A stretch of 64,000 nucleotides of DNA, from assembly GCA_022571515.1 (NCBI GenBank), contig JACZXQ010000002.1, positions 124,001 to 188,000 of the forward strand, in the 5' to 3' direction. The notes below the pieces were generated by a model, which was given only the letters and a program-made list of their open reading frames with translations, did not search any database and was not told the DNA's origin. This document shows, in pieces, positions 7,811-17,132 of this stretch (position 1 is the first letter of the stretch; each line of letters opens with the position of its first letter). The stretch comes from Gemmatimonadota bacterium (GTDB taxonomy: Bacteria > Gemmatimonadota > Gemmatimonadetes > Longimicrobiales > Gaopeijiaceae). The translations under genes were made by a program, and so were the position numbers.

Positions 7811-9280
7811 CTAGCCCCCAAAACGCTGCAGAATCCACTCGGTCACGAGATCCAACACGGATGGATCGATCGTCACCTCGATGAGGGCGTACTCCCCCGG
7901 CGCGCCGGTCGTGGCCGGCTGAAACAGGTGGTTGAGGCCGTCCATCTCTCGGACGGTATAGTCCCGGTTGCCTGCCGCAATCAGCGCCCGCTCGATGACC
8001 GGGAGGTTCTGGTCCGCCGATACCTGCACGTCCAGCGATCCGTTCAGGGCCAATACGGGCACGGTGACCTTGGCGAGAGGCTCAGCCGGGTCGTGAGTGA
8101 GAAAGACCCTCATCCAGGCCGAGTTCACGAAAACGACTTGACCCTCGATGAACCGCGCCCGAGTCGTGGGCGCAATACCGGCCTGCGCCAGCTGCTCGTC
8201 GGTCATCTCGTCGAGAGAGCTCTCGAGGGCGGCGCGAAGCTTCGGGGCCGCGGTGTCGATGTCCGGTTCCTCGAGCACGATTCGAAAGAGCTCCCTCTGA
8301 AGGATTCTGTTGCGTTCGGTGGCGGATTCGGGTAGGCCGGCGGCCTTTCCGGTGAGCCGGGGTTGCTCGTACAGCAGATCTTTGCCGTTCACGCCCGGCC
8401 CGGCCAGGAGCACCATGAAGGCGACGTCAGCGGAGCGGGAGGCGATGATCGGCGCGATGAGCCCACCCTCGCTATGGCCGACCAGGCCGATGCTTCGCGG
8501 GTCGATCTCCGGCCGCGAGCTCAGGAATTCGACCGCGGCTTGGGCGTCGTCCGCAAAATCGAGGGACGTCGCCGAGGCGAAGTCACCCTCAGACTCGCCG
8601 ACTCCCCGGTCGTCGAAACGGAGTACGGCGACGCCGTGGCGTGCGAGGTGATCCGCGAGAACCGCAAACGGGCGATGGCCGAGGATCGTCTCGTCGCGAT
8701 CCTGAGGCCCCGATCCCGAGATTGTGACGACGCTGGGGAAGGGCCCGTCGCCGGTCGGAAGGGTCAGCGTGCCGGCCAACTCGATTCCGGCAGTCGCGTT
8801 GGGGAAGCGCACATCCACCGACTCGTAGGGGAACGGCCCTTCGGGGGTCTGTGGACGGGCGGGACCGCTGTCTTCACCGTCCCGCCGCGAGAGGTTCAGG
8901 GCGAAGCTCTGTCCCGCCTGCGAAAACGTACCCTGAAAAATCTGCTCCTCGTCGGACCAGATACCCTCATACGCCGCACCCCCCGGCGCGTCTGGAATCA
9001 GAAAGCTGAGATGCCCACCCTCGAACACCACGGACCTCAAAGGGACCCCGGTGGCTCCCTGCGCCGGCACGTCCATGGTGCCTTCGACCCCTCCGGAGGA
9101 GGCCTCGGAGAAGTGGAAGATCATCTCCAGCGCCGCCACCTCCAGCACACCGGTCCAGGTACCGACGGGTGGCTGCTGTGCCGAGGCGTCGTAGGGACGG
9201 AGGGCCACACACACCGCCAGGCCGCCTGCGATCGTGAGCTGGACTGCGCGCTGTAGGCCGTACGGGCGTAGAGTCTTCAT
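7811..9280 (-). CDS. Secreted alpha/beta hydrolase (S33/S9-like) with N-terminal beta domain
   Basis: 489 residues from the ATG at 9280, chosen because it places a signal peptide (LQRAVQLTIAGGLAVCVALRPYDASAQ) at the N-terminus; an in-frame start 33 bases earlier was not used. Residues about 25-140 form a small beta-rich domain. The hydrolase domain has GSGPQDRDETILGHRPF, an oxyanion region common to this family, the nucleophile GLVGHSEGG, an acid in LNGSLDVQVS and a histidine in GLNHLFQP. Known relatives are periplasmic esterases or peptidases with poorly known substrates. It is likely exported. The upstream region 9281-9468 is a divergent intergenic space. Confidence 0.82.
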   Translation of the reverse strand: MKTLRPYGLQRAVQLTIAGGLAVCVALRPYDASAQQPPVGTWTGVLEVAALEMIFHFSEASSGGVEGTMDVPAQGATGVPLRSVVFEGGHLSFLIPDAPGGAAYEGIWSDEEQIFQGTFSQAGQSFALNLSRRDGEDSGPARPQTPEGPFPYESVDVRFPNATAGIELAGTLTLPTGDGPFPSVVTISGSGPQDRDETILGHRPFAVLADHLARHGVAVLRFDDRGVGESEGDFASATSLDFADDAQAAVEFLSSRPEIDPRSIGLVGHSEGGLIAPIIASRSADVAFMVLLAGPGVNGKDLLYEQPRLTGKAAGLPESATERNRILQRELFRIVLEEPDIDTAAPKLRAALESSLDEMTDEQLAQAGIAPTTRARFIEGQVVFVNSAWMRVFLTHDPAEPLAKVTVPVLALNGSLDVQVSADQNLPVIERALIAAGNRDYTVREMDGLNHLFQPATTGAPGEYALIEVTIDPSVLDLVTEWILQRFGG

Positions 9281-9468
9281 GAGCCGTCTTTCTTGCGGAT
9301 CGTGTGCACACATCTGCGGCTTTCGGCAGCGGCGGAATCTGGGCGGAGCCGGTCGGTTGCATACTGTACGCGCCAGGGCTGGGGGATCTTCAGTGCGGAA
9401 TCTCCTGGTGACTTGAATTCGGGCCTCCGCGCGGCCATTCTTCCCCTTCGCCCAACTTAGGAGGGACT

Positions 9469-10143
9469 GTGCGCTTTTTTTGTCTGGCTTTCGTAGCCTT
9501 GATGGCAGGGACGCCCGCGATGGCCCAGGATGCCGATCGCAGCGTCGAGGACGGGGGAGTAAAGGTCGATGGGTGGGAGGCTCGAATCGATCGCCGGCCG
9601 ATCAGGGAGGGAATGTCGATCGCCGACTCCAGATTCAGTGCGGAGGGTGATGCTTTCCGACTCTCCATCGGGCCCGCGGGACAGTTCTGGAACGACGCCA
9701 ACGTCGCCTCAGGCGACTACGAGGTGAAAGCGACGTTCAAAGAGCACGCCATGGCGACGTCTCATCCCCATCCGTATGGGATCTTCATCGGGGGCTCGGA
9801 TCTCGACTCCGACACCGAGATGCTGCTGTACTGCATCGTGTACGGAAACGGTGACTTCGTCATCAAGACGTTCCACGGGTCGAACGTCACGACGCTCGTG
9901 GCCCGTGGGCCGCATGACGCGGTCAACAAGGCCGACGAAGCCGGTGAGGTGACCAACGAGGTCGGGTGGCGGGTGCATGACGGCACGGCCTCGTGCGTGG
10001 TCAACGGTACCGAGGTGTCGTCGTTGGCGCAGGCGGATGTCGTAGGCGCGGACAAGATCGAGTCCCTGGACGGCGTCTATGGGATCCGCGTGAGCCACAA
10101 CCTCGAGTTGACGGTCAGCGGATTCGGGATGACCCAGAACTAG
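9469..10143 (+). CDS. Secreted beta-sandwich protein (LamG/DUF1080-like)
   Basis: 224 residues with a signal peptide MRFFCLAFVALMAGTPAMAQ. The start is a GTG with a strong TTAGGAGGG ribosome binding site. The mature protein looks all-beta: AFRLSIGPAGQFWNDANVAS, DYEVKATFKE, YGIFIGG, LYCIVYGNGDFVIKTFHG and YGIRVSHNLELTVSGF. This resembles 3-keto-disaccharide hydrolase (DUF1080) or concanavalin-like jelly rolls that bind carbohydrate. There are no obvious catalytic residues. Function unknown; periplasmic or outer-surface ligand binding is a guess. Confidence 0.62.
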   Translation: MRFFCLAFVALMAGTPAMAQDADRSVEDGGVKVDGWEARIDRRPIREGMSIADSRFSAEGDAFRLSIGPAGQFWNDANVASGDYEVKATFKEHAMATSHPHPYGIFIGGSDLDSDTEMLLYCIVYGNGDFVIKTFHGSNVTTLVARGPHDAVNKADEAGEVTNEVGWRVHDGTASCVVNGTEVSSLAQADVVGADKIESLDGVYGIRVSHNLELTVSGFGMTQN

Positions 10144-10174
10144 CGGTCATTGCCGTGCGCGCGCTCTTGGGCGA

Positions 10175-11995
10175 TCAGGTCGAGACTCGCGAGTCCCCTG
10201 CGGCGCCGACCGTCTCTGACTCGAGGTCGCGCTCCAACATCTGGCGGCGCAGCAGCGTGGCGTAGGTTCCGCCGAGCGCCACCAGGTCCGCATGACGACC
10301 CCGCTCGACGATCCGGCCCTCGTCGAGCACGAGGATGAGATCGGCGTCCATCACCGCAGATACGCGGTGGCTGATGATGAAGGACGTGCGTCCCTTCATC
10401 ACCCCTTTCAGGTCGTCGAGGATGCGCGCCTCGGTATGGGTATCCACCGCACTCAGGGCATCGTCCAGGATCAGCACCGTCGGATCGCGAGCCACGGCAC
10501 GGGCCAGCGTGGCCCTCTGCTTCTGGCCACCCGAGAGGTTGATCCCACGCTCGCCTAGCAGCGTATCGTACCCCTTCGGGAAGTCCTGTATCGATTCGTC
10601 CAACTGGGCGATGCGCGCGGCTTCGGCCACCGCCTGGTCCGGATCCTCCGAGGGGCCCTCCGGCGTACGGCGGGTTACGCGCTCCTCCAGGCCCAGACCC
10701 AGTGCGATGTTGTCGCGTATGGTGGCGGAGAACAGGAACGGGTCCTGCGGCACCATCCCGATCACTCGCCGGAGCTCCACGAGGTCGTAGGATGTCAGCG
10801 GTACCCCGTCCAGAAGTATCTCACCCTCCGTCGGATCGTACGTCCTCGGCAGAAGGGCCAGAAGCGTGCTCTTGCCCGAGCCCGTCGGTCCGACCACGGC
10901 CACCGTCTGCCCCGCTGCCGCCGTGAACGAGACATCGTCCAGCACCAGGCGCTCGGTGCCCGGATAGCGGAATGAGACGCCACGGAACTCGATTTCCCCG
11001 CGGGGCTCGATCAGCGGTACAGGCTCCTCGGGCGACCGTATCTCCGGTTCGGTGGTCATGATCCTGTTGATCCGTCCCATCGAGGCGGCGCCCCGCTGGA
11101 AGAGGTTGACCACCCACCCGAGTGCGATCAGTGGCCAGATCAGCATCTGTAGGTAGATCCCGAACTCGATGAAGTCGCTGACGGAAAGCCGGCCCGCCAT
11201 GACCTCTAGACCGCCGAACCACACTACGATCACCATGGCGACGCCGGAAAACAGTGCCAAGATCGGGTGGAACAGGCCGGCGACCTTCGCCAGGCCCATG
11301 TTGCGGGCCATGTATTCCCGGTTCATGCCGTCGAACTGGACCGCCTGCGCACGCTCTTGAACGTAGGCCCGCACGATCCGGACGCCCGTAAGGTTCTCCT
11401 GGACCATGGTCGACAGAGAGGAGAACTGCTCTTGGATTCCCTCGAACCGAGCGTGAATCACGCGTGCGAACCCTAGCACGATAAGCGGGAGCGTCACCAT
11501 CGGGATCAGCGCGTACAGGGTGAGGCGCGGGCTGATCCAGAGCATGAGGCTGAACGCGAACACGAAGCCCACGGCCGTGTTGACAGCGTACATGATCGCG
11601 GGCCCTACGGCCGCCCGGACGGCCAGGGTGTCGTTGGTGGAGCGGGCCATGAGATCACCCGTGCGGGTGCGGCCGTAGAAGGTGGCGTCCAACTTGAGCA
11701 AGTGCTGGAAGAAGTCGTTCCTGAGATCGCACTCTATCCTGCGGCTTATGCTGTTCAGGAGCTGGCGCATGCCGAACTTGGCCGCACCGCCGAGTGCGGT
11801 GACCAGGATGATCAGGCCGGCATAACCGATGATCCGCGCCATCGAGCCGCCCTGAAGCGCTTCGTCGATGGCCTCGCCCAGGAAAAAAGGCGCCATGATG
11901 CCGAAGACGTTCGTCACCACTACCAGCCCCAGCCCAAAGACGACCCCGGCTTTGTAGGGCCGGAAGTAGGGAAGTGCGGCGCGAAGCTCCTTCAC
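10175..11995 (-). CDS. ABCB-type ABC exporter (fused membrane and ATPase domains)
   Basis: 606 residues, a half-transporter that should act as a homo- or heterodimer. Residues 1-310 are a six-segment type I exporter domain. The ATPase domain has Walker A VGPTGSGKSTLLALL, Q-loop VPQDPFLFSATIRDNI, signature LSGGQKQR and Walker B VLILDDALSAVD, then the H-loop histidine in FIISHRV. An insert, EERVTRRTPEGPSEDPDQ, follows the Q-loop. The start is a GTG 6 bases after the gamma-glutamyltransferase stop, so it is the last gene of that operon. Multidrug or lipid export is typical for the family; the cargo is not evident. Confidence 0.88.
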   Translation of the reverse strand: MKELRAALPYFRPYKAGVVFGLGLVVVTNVFGIMAPFFLGEAIDEALQGGSMARIIGYAGLIILVTALGGAAKFGMRQLLNSISRRIECDLRNDFFQHLLKLDATFYGRTRTGDLMARSTNDTLAVRAAVGPAIMYAVNTAVGFVFAFSLMLWISPRLTLYALIPMVTLPLIVLGFARVIHARFEGIQEQFSSLSTMVQENLTGVRIVRAYVQERAQAVQFDGMNREYMARNMGLAKVAGLFHPILALFSGVAMVIVVWFGGLEVMAGRLSVSDFIEFGIYLQMLIWPLIALGWVVNLFQRGAASMGRINRIMTTEPEIRSPEEPVPLIEPRGEIEFRGVSFRYPGTERLVLDDVSFTAAAGQTVAVVGPTGSGKSTLLALLPRTYDPTEGEILLDGVPLTSYDLVELRRVIGMVPQDPFLFSATIRDNIALGLGLEERVTRRTPEGPSEDPDQAVAEAARIAQLDESIQDFPKGYDTLLGERGINLSGGQKQRATLARAVARDPTVLILDDALSAVDTHTEARILDDLKGVMKGRTSFIISHRVSAVMDADLILVLDEGRIVERGRHADLVALGGTYATLLRRQMLERDLESETVGAAGDSRVST

Positions 11996-12001
11996 CGGCC
12001 T

Positions 12002-13738
12002 CTAGTACCCCAAGGCCTTTCCTCCGCGGCGCGGATCGGAGGCGCCCTCGAGTGTTCCGTCCGGCATGACCATGATGACCTGCGCGTCGCCGGACACGCC
12101 TTCCCGAGTGACCACTGTGTGCCCGAGCGCTTCGAGTTCGGCGATGGTGGCCGCGTTCAGTCCGTGCGCCTCGACGAAGATCTGATCCGGAAGGTGTTGG
12201 TGGTGCACCCTGGGCGCGTTTACCGCTTCGCGCACGTTCATGCCATAGTCGATCACGTTCACGATGGTCTGGAACACCGTAGTGATGATGGTCGCTCCCC
12301 CCGGCGTGCCAGTGACCAGGAACAGTCCGCCGGCCGGATTCAGCACGATGGACGGCGTCATGGCCGAGAGCATGCGCTTGCCAGGTTCGATCGCGTTGTT
12401 CTCCCCCTGCACGAGCAAGAACTGGTTGGGGGTCCCGGGCTTCGCGGCGAAGTCGTCCATCTCGTTGTTCAGCACGAACCCTGCCCCCGCAACGGTCACT
12501 TTACTGCCGAACCATGAGTTGATCGTAGTGGTGACCGCCACGGCGTTCCCCGCTTCGTCCACGATCGAGAAGTGCGTGGTGTTCTCGCCTTCCTCTCGCT
12601 GCTCCAACCCGGGGCCGACCTGGGATGACGGCGTGGCCTTGAAGGTCAGGATATCCGAGCCTCGCTCCGCCGCGTACCCCTTGGAGACCATGCGCCCGAG
12701 TGGGATCTCGACGAAGTCGGGGTCGGCCAAGTACTCGTTCCGGTCGGAAAAGGCGCGCCTCCAGGCCTCTACCATCAGGTGGATCATGTCGGGCGAGTGC
12801 CATCCCAGGGCGGCCAGGTTGTACGTCTCGAGAATGTTGGCCATCTCGGCCATGGTCACTCCGCCCGATGACGAAGGCGGCATGGAGTAGACCGTGTAGC
12901 CACGGTAGGTGAACCGGATCGGCTCTCTCCACGCCGCCTGGTATGAGGCCAGGTCCTCGTGCGTGATGATGCCTCCGCCCCGCTCCATCTCCGCCACGAT
13001 CAGGTCCGCGGTCTCTCCGCGGTAGAACCCCTCCCGGCCGTGCTCCTGGATGCGCCGTAGCGTGCGCGCGAGGTCCGGCTGGGCGTATGGCGCGCCGATC
13101 GCCGGGATCTCACCGTCGCGCAGATAGGTCTGCTCGGTGGTCTCGAAGAGGCGTATGCCCACCTCCGAGTTCACCAGGTTGGTACGAAAGCGCTGGTGCA
13201 CCTCGAACCCGTCTGCGAGCTCGATAGCCGGCGCCACCAGATCGTTCCACGTGAGCGTGCCGAAGCGCTGATGGGCCTCCCACATCCCCATCACCGTGCC
13301 GGGCACGCCCACCGCGAGGTGACCCACCACCGACCTGTCCGTGACGTTGCCCTCGGCGTCCAGGAACATGTCGCGAGTGGCCGCGAGTGGCGCACGCTCC
13401 CGGTAGTCCAACGCGGCGGCTTGGCCATCCGCCATGCGGACCATCATGAAGCCGCCACCGCCGAGGTTGCCCGCCTCCGGGTTCACCACCGCGAGCGCGA
13501 AGGACGTCGCGATGGCCGCGTCCACCGCGTTGCCACCAGCCTGAAGAACCTCGACGCCCACGCGGCTCGCGACCTCGTCGGTGGTGACCACCATGCCATG
13601 CTCAGCGGTGACCGGCGACGTGTCCTGGGCGTAGCTCCATCCCTCGGGGAACGCGCCGAACGAGGATCCGTCGGTCGTGCAGGCCGCCAGGGCGACCGCG
13701 GCCAGTGACAGGAAGCGTGCGGCTCTACGGGTGGGCAT
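12002..13738 (-). CDS. ggt: Gamma-glutamyltransferase, predicted lipoprotein
   Basis: 578 residues from the ATG at 13738, selected because GGAG lies 5 bases upstream and the protein then begins MPTRRAARFLSLAAVALAAC, a lipoprotein signal. An earlier ATG at 13765 overlaps the M20 stop but has no ribosome binding site. The family marks are present: AEHGMVVTTDEVASRVGVEVLQAGGN region, NLGGGGFMMVR, PPSSSGG, and the autoprocessing threonine in ENTTHFSIVD. GGT cleaves itself at that threonine into large and small subunits and hydrolyses or transfers gamma-glutamyl groups, such as from glutathione, in the periplasm. It sits between an M20 amidohydrolase and an exporter. Confidence 0.9.
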   Translation of the reverse strand: MPTRRAARFLSLAAVALAACTTDGSSFGAFPEGWSYAQDTSPVTAEHGMVVTTDEVASRVGVEVLQAGGNAVDAAIATSFALAVVNPEAGNLGGGGFMMVRMADGQAAALDYRERAPLAATRDMFLDAEGNVTDRSVVGHLAVGVPGTVMGMWEAHQRFGTLTWNDLVAPAIELADGFEVHQRFRTNLVNSEVGIRLFETTEQTYLRDGEIPAIGAPYAQPDLARTLRRIQEHGREGFYRGETADLIVAEMERGGGIITHEDLASYQAAWREPIRFTYRGYTVYSMPPSSSGGVTMAEMANILETYNLAALGWHSPDMIHLMVEAWRRAFSDRNEYLADPDFVEIPLGRMVSKGYAAERGSDILTFKATPSSQVGPGLEQREEGENTTHFSIVDEAGNAVAVTTTINSWFGSKVTVAGAGFVLNNEMDDFAAKPGTPNQFLLVQGENNAIEPGKRMLSAMTPSIVLNPAGGLFLVTGTPGGATIITTVFQTIVNVIDYGMNVREAVNAPRVHHQHLPDQIFVEAHGLNAATIAELEALGHTVVTREGVSGDAQVIMVMPDGTLEGASDPRRGGKALGY

Positions 13739-13761
13739 CGTGGCTCCGGGGCTGTGGATGG

Positions 13762-14952
13762 TCATGTGCCGGCGGTGAGGGTTCGCAGCAACGTGATCGC
13801 CGAGTGCGCGAGCGCGGCGGCCCCCACCGAAAGCACAGACTCGTCGATATCGAACCGGGGGTGATGAAGTTCCCTCGCCTCCGGGAGTGAGGCGCCCAAC
13901 CAAAAGAACACACCCGGCGCCTCGCGGGCGAGATATGCGAAGTCTTCGGCCGTCATCTCGGGTTCGCACTCGACCACCGCGTCATCACCCAGCAACTCAC
14001 CAAGGGCCTCGCTCACGCACGTCGTCACGGCCTCGTCGTTGAGAAGTGGGGGGAAACCGGGTCCGACGTCGACGGTCACCTCGGCGCCCAAGGCTTCCAG
14101 CGACTCGAACGCTTCGGTCACGGCGGTCACGAGGCGTGCCCTCACGTCCTGGTCGAAGTAGCGCAGCGTTCCGTAGAGAACCGCCCTGTCAGCGATGATG
14201 TTGCCGGCCGTGCCCGCCTCCAGCTTGCCGAACGACACGACGCCGCGCTCGGAGGGGTCCAGCGCTTCGTCGGCCGCGGCCTTCGCGGCAACCAGGCCTT
14301 GGGCCGCCAGCAGCAGCGCGTCGACGCCCAGGTGGGGTCGGGCCGCGTGGCTGCTCTTGCCGCGTACGGTCACCCGCAACTCCTCGGCTCCGGCCATGAA
14401 GGCGCCCGGCCGGACGAAGATTTTTCCGGCTGGGCGTTCGGGACTCACGTGTAGACCGACCACGGCGTCGACCTCGACCATGGCGCCATCGGCGATCATA
14501 CGCATCGCACCGCTCTTGCCCTCGTCGTCGGTGCCCTCCTCCGAGGGCTGGAAGATCAGCCGTACCGTACCGGAGGGGAGCGTCCCGAGCGTGTGCTCCT
14601 CCACGAGCAGGCGAGCGGCGCCCACCAGCCCGGTCGTATGCACGTCATGACCGCAGGCGTGCATCACGCCAGGGGTGCGTGAGGCGTACTCGGCGCCGGT
14701 ATCCTCGTGGATCGGCAGAGCGTCCATATCGGCCCTGAGCGCGACGGTCGGGCCGGAGCCGTCACCCAATTCGGCGATCACCCCCGTGGTCCCAACGCCA
14801 CGGCGGACGCGAAAGCCCAGGGCCTCTACCGCATCGGCCGCGATGCGGGCGGTGCGCTCCTCCTGGAAGCCCAGTTCGGGATGGCGATGCAGGTCCCGGC
14901 GCATCGTCACGAGGCTCGGCTGCATGGCTCGAGCGCGCTCTATCAGGCTCAT
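13762..14952 (-). CDS. M20 family amidohydrolase (carboxypeptidase / IAA-amino acid hydrolase type)
   Basis: 396 residues beginning MSLIERARAMQPSLVTMRRDLHRHPELGFQEERT, the standard N-terminus of this family. Metal ligands are seen in MHACGHDVHTTGL (Cys and His), PSEEGTDDEGKSGA (Glu), GLHVSPERPAG (His) and HHPRFDIDE (His), with the small dimerisation domain from about GAEELRVTVRGKSSHAARPH. These enzymes remove acyl or aminoacyl groups from N-acylated amino acids or peptides, using two metal ions. The start leaves a 120-base divergent gap to murQ. The stop is followed at once by the ggt operon. Confidence 0.88.
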   Translation of the reverse strand: MSLIERARAMQPSLVTMRRDLHRHPELGFQEERTARIAADAVEALGFRVRRGVGTTGVIAELGDGSGPTVALRADMDALPIHEDTGAEYASRTPGVMHACGHDVHTTGLVGAARLLVEEHTLGTLPSGTVRLIFQPSEEGTDDEGKSGAMRMIADGAMVEVDAVVGLHVSPERPAGKIFVRPGAFMAGAEELRVTVRGKSSHAARPHLGVDALLLAAQGLVAAKAAADEALDPSERGVVSFGKLEAGTAGNIIADRAVLYGTLRYFDQDVRARLVTAVTEAFESLEALGAEVTVDVGPGFPPLLNDEAVTTCVSEALGELLGDDAVVECEPEMTAEDFAYLAREAPGVFFWLGASLPEARELHHPRFDIDESVLSVGAAALAHSAITLLRTLTAGT

Positions 14953-15072
14953 AAGCTTCCGACTAGCTTGTGGTTTCCGGGGGGCGTCGGTGACGGGCGG
15001 CTGGATCTTAGGCCCCTCGTAGGGCCGGCGACAGCCCGAGGCCCAACCCTTCAGACACATCCTTGGAATCGC

Positions 15073-15972
15073 ATGCTCGACGGCCGACTCACAGAGCAGA
15101 CGAACCCCAGATCGACCCGGATCGACGAATTGAGTTCGATCGAGATCGTGGATCTGGTGAACGCAGAGGACCACATGGTCGCCGAGGCGGTCTCGCAGGA
15201 GCGCGAGCCGATCTCGCGTGCCATGGACCTCGTCGTGGAGGCGTTCCGCGCCGGGGGGCGGCTCATCTACGTAGGCGCGGGCACGTCGGGCCGGCTGGGT
15301 GTTTTGGACGCAGCCGAGATGCCACCGACGTTCGGGACCGATCCTGACATGACGCAGGGCATCATCGCGGGGGGCTACGACGCGCTCGTGCGGGCATGCG
15401 AGGGGGCGGAGGACCACCCCGAGCATGGCGCTGAAGCGATAGATGAGCGCGGTGTCGGGCCTGACGATTTCGTGTTCGGGATCGCCACCTCGGGCACCAC
15501 CCCGTTCGTCCACGGCGCGCTCGCACGCGCCCGAGAGCTCGGCGCGCGCACGGGCTTCCTGCTGTGCACGCACCCCGCGCGCGAGTTGATCGACACGCAC
15601 GACGTGGTGATCGCCCCGCTCGTCGGTCCGGAGGTGATCACCGGCTCGACGCGCATGAAGGCCGGGACTGCCACCAAGCTCGTGCTGAATACGATCACCA
15701 CCGGGGCCATGGTCCGGCTGGGTAAGGTATACGGCAACCTCATGGTCGATCTGCAGGTGACGTGCGAGAAACTCAGGGACCGGGGAGAGCGCATCATCAC
15801 GAGGACGCTAGCGGTCGATCGCGACCGCGCGGCGTCGTTGCTGGACGCGGCCGGAGGTCACGTGAAAACCGCCCTCGTGATGGGAAAGAAGGACGTGGGT
15901 GCGGACCGGGCGCGCGAGCTTCTCGCCGACGCCGAGGGGTCACTCACTCGGGTCATGGGGGATGTGGAGTGA
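15073..15972 (+). CDS. murQ: N-acetylmuramic acid 6-phosphate etherase
   Basis: 299 residues. It begins MLDGRLTEQTNPRSTRIDELSSIEIVDLVNAED, the characteristic MurQ N-terminus, and contains the SIS-domain motif GAGTSGRLGVLDAAEMPPTF, IATSGTTPFVHGAL, and GSTRMKAGTATKLVLN. The family splits the lactyl ether of MurNAc-6-phosphate to GlcNAc-6-phosphate during cell-wall recycling. The stop overlaps the GTG start of anmK, which makes the substrate, so the two steps are encoded in order of co-translation. A family length of about 300 agrees. Confidence 0.93.
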   Translation: MLDGRLTEQTNPRSTRIDELSSIEIVDLVNAEDHMVAEAVSQEREPISRAMDLVVEAFRAGGRLIYVGAGTSGRLGVLDAAEMPPTFGTDPDMTQGIIAGGYDALVRACEGAEDHPEHGAEAIDERGVGPDDFVFGIATSGTTPFVHGALARARELGARTGFLLCTHPARELIDTHDVVIAPLVGPEVITGSTRMKAGTATKLVLNTITTGAMVRLGKVYGNLMVDLQVTCEKLRDRGERIITRTLAVDRDRAASLLDAAGGHVKTALVMGKKDVGADRARELLADAEGSLTRVMGDVE

Positions 15973-17132
15973 GGCCAAGGATCACGGTGGCCGGCGTGAT
16001 GTCGGGCACCTCGCTGGACGGCATCGATGTAGCCCTCGTGCATATCTGGGGCCACGATCCGGCCAGCTTCGAGTGGGGGATGGCAGGGTTCTCCACGACG
16101 CCGTACGACGACGGGCAACGGGGGTTGGTGCGGCAGGCCCTGGAGAGTGGCACCCCCTCGGGGCTGTGCGCGCTCAACGCCGAGCTGGGTGAGTGGTTCG
16201 CTTCGGCCGTCCTGCAAACCTGCGAATCCGCGGGCGTCGCGCCGGGGGATGTCGACCTCATCGGCTCCCACGGGCAGACCGTCTGGCACGATCCCCCGAG
16301 CGACGGGGAGCGCGGCGCGACCCTTCAGATCGGTGACGCCGCGACCCTCGCCGAACGTACGGGGATCGCGGTCGTGAGTGATTTCCGCGCCCGGGACATG
16401 GCCGCCGGCGGGCAAGGCGCCCCGCTCGTGCCGTGGGCCGACCAACTGCTTTTCTCCCACCCGGAGCGCCAACGGGCCCTTCAGAACCTCGGCGGGATGG
16501 CGAACGTGACCTGGCTCGCCAAGCAGTCGTCCGGTCGGCCGCCCATGGCTTTCGACACCGGACCTGGTGTCGTCCTGATGGATGCGGCGGCGGAACTCGC
16601 GACGGGAGGACGGCAGCGTTGCGACGAGGACGGACGGCTGGCGGCCGCCGGCACGGTGGACGACGCTCTCCTGGCCCATCTGATGGCGCACGAGTACTTC
16701 GATCGGCCGCCGCCCAAGTCGACGGGCCGGGAGATGTTCGGGGTGCCCTTCGTGAAATTGCTTGCTCAAGACCTCGAGCCAGGGCGGCCGGACGAGGGCT
16801 GGCCGGACCTTCTCGCCACCCTCACCGCGCTGACGGCCAAGAGCATCGGGCAGGCCTACCGGGAGTGGGTGTTGCCGGAAGGAGTGGACGAGGTTTTCCT
16901 GCTCGGTGGTGGAGCCCGAAACCCCACGCTGGCGGCCGCGGTGGCCGATGAGTTGAGCCCGCTCAGCCTGAGCTCGTGCGAACAACTGGGTGTTGATCCT
17001 GACGCCCGCGAGGCTGTCGCGTTCGCAGTGTTGGCTTGGGCCCATGTGCGTGGGATTCCGGCCAACGTGCCCTCGGTGACCGGTGCTGTGGGTGGCCGGA
17101 TCCTGGGTTCCCATACACCCGCAGGTGACTGA
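15969..17132 (+). CDS. anmK: Anhydro-N-acetylmuramic acid kinase
   Basis: 387 residues. The GTG at 15969 overlaps the murQ stop and gives MRPRITVAGVMSGTSLDGIDVALV, the ATP-binding start of AnmK. Other family motifs are DLIGSHGQTVWH, GDAATLAERTGIAVVSDFRARDMAAGGQGAPLVP, QNLGGMANVTW, and DTGPGVVLMD. It converts 1,6-anhydro-MurNAc released by lytic transglycosylases into MurNAc-6-phosphate with ATP; MurQ then acts on the product. The stop is joined to the next gene by TGATG. Confidence 0.92.
   Translation: MRPRITVAGVMSGTSLDGIDVALVHIWGHDPASFEWGMAGFSTTPYDDGQRGLVRQALESGTPSGLCALNAELGEWFASAVLQTCESAGVAPGDVDLIGSHGQTVWHDPPSDGERGATLQIGDAATLAERTGIAVVSDFRARDMAAGGQGAPLVPWADQLLFSHPERQRALQNLGGMANVTWLAKQSSGRPPMAFDTGPGVVLMDAAAELATGGRQRCDEDGRLAAAGTVDDALLAHLMAHEYFDRPPPKSTGREMFGVPFVKLLAQDLEPGRPDEGWPDLLATLTALTAKSIGQAYREWVLPEGVDEVFLLGGGARNPTLAAAVADELSPLSLSSCEQLGVDPDAREAVAFAVLAWAHVRGIPANVPSVTGAVGGRILGSHTPAGD

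Noticed and set aside
13762-15600. Long minus-strand frame reaching 15600 as the M20 gene start
   Set aside because: The part above 14952 is antisense to murQ and shows no M20 sequence; MSLIERARAM at 14952 is the normal start.
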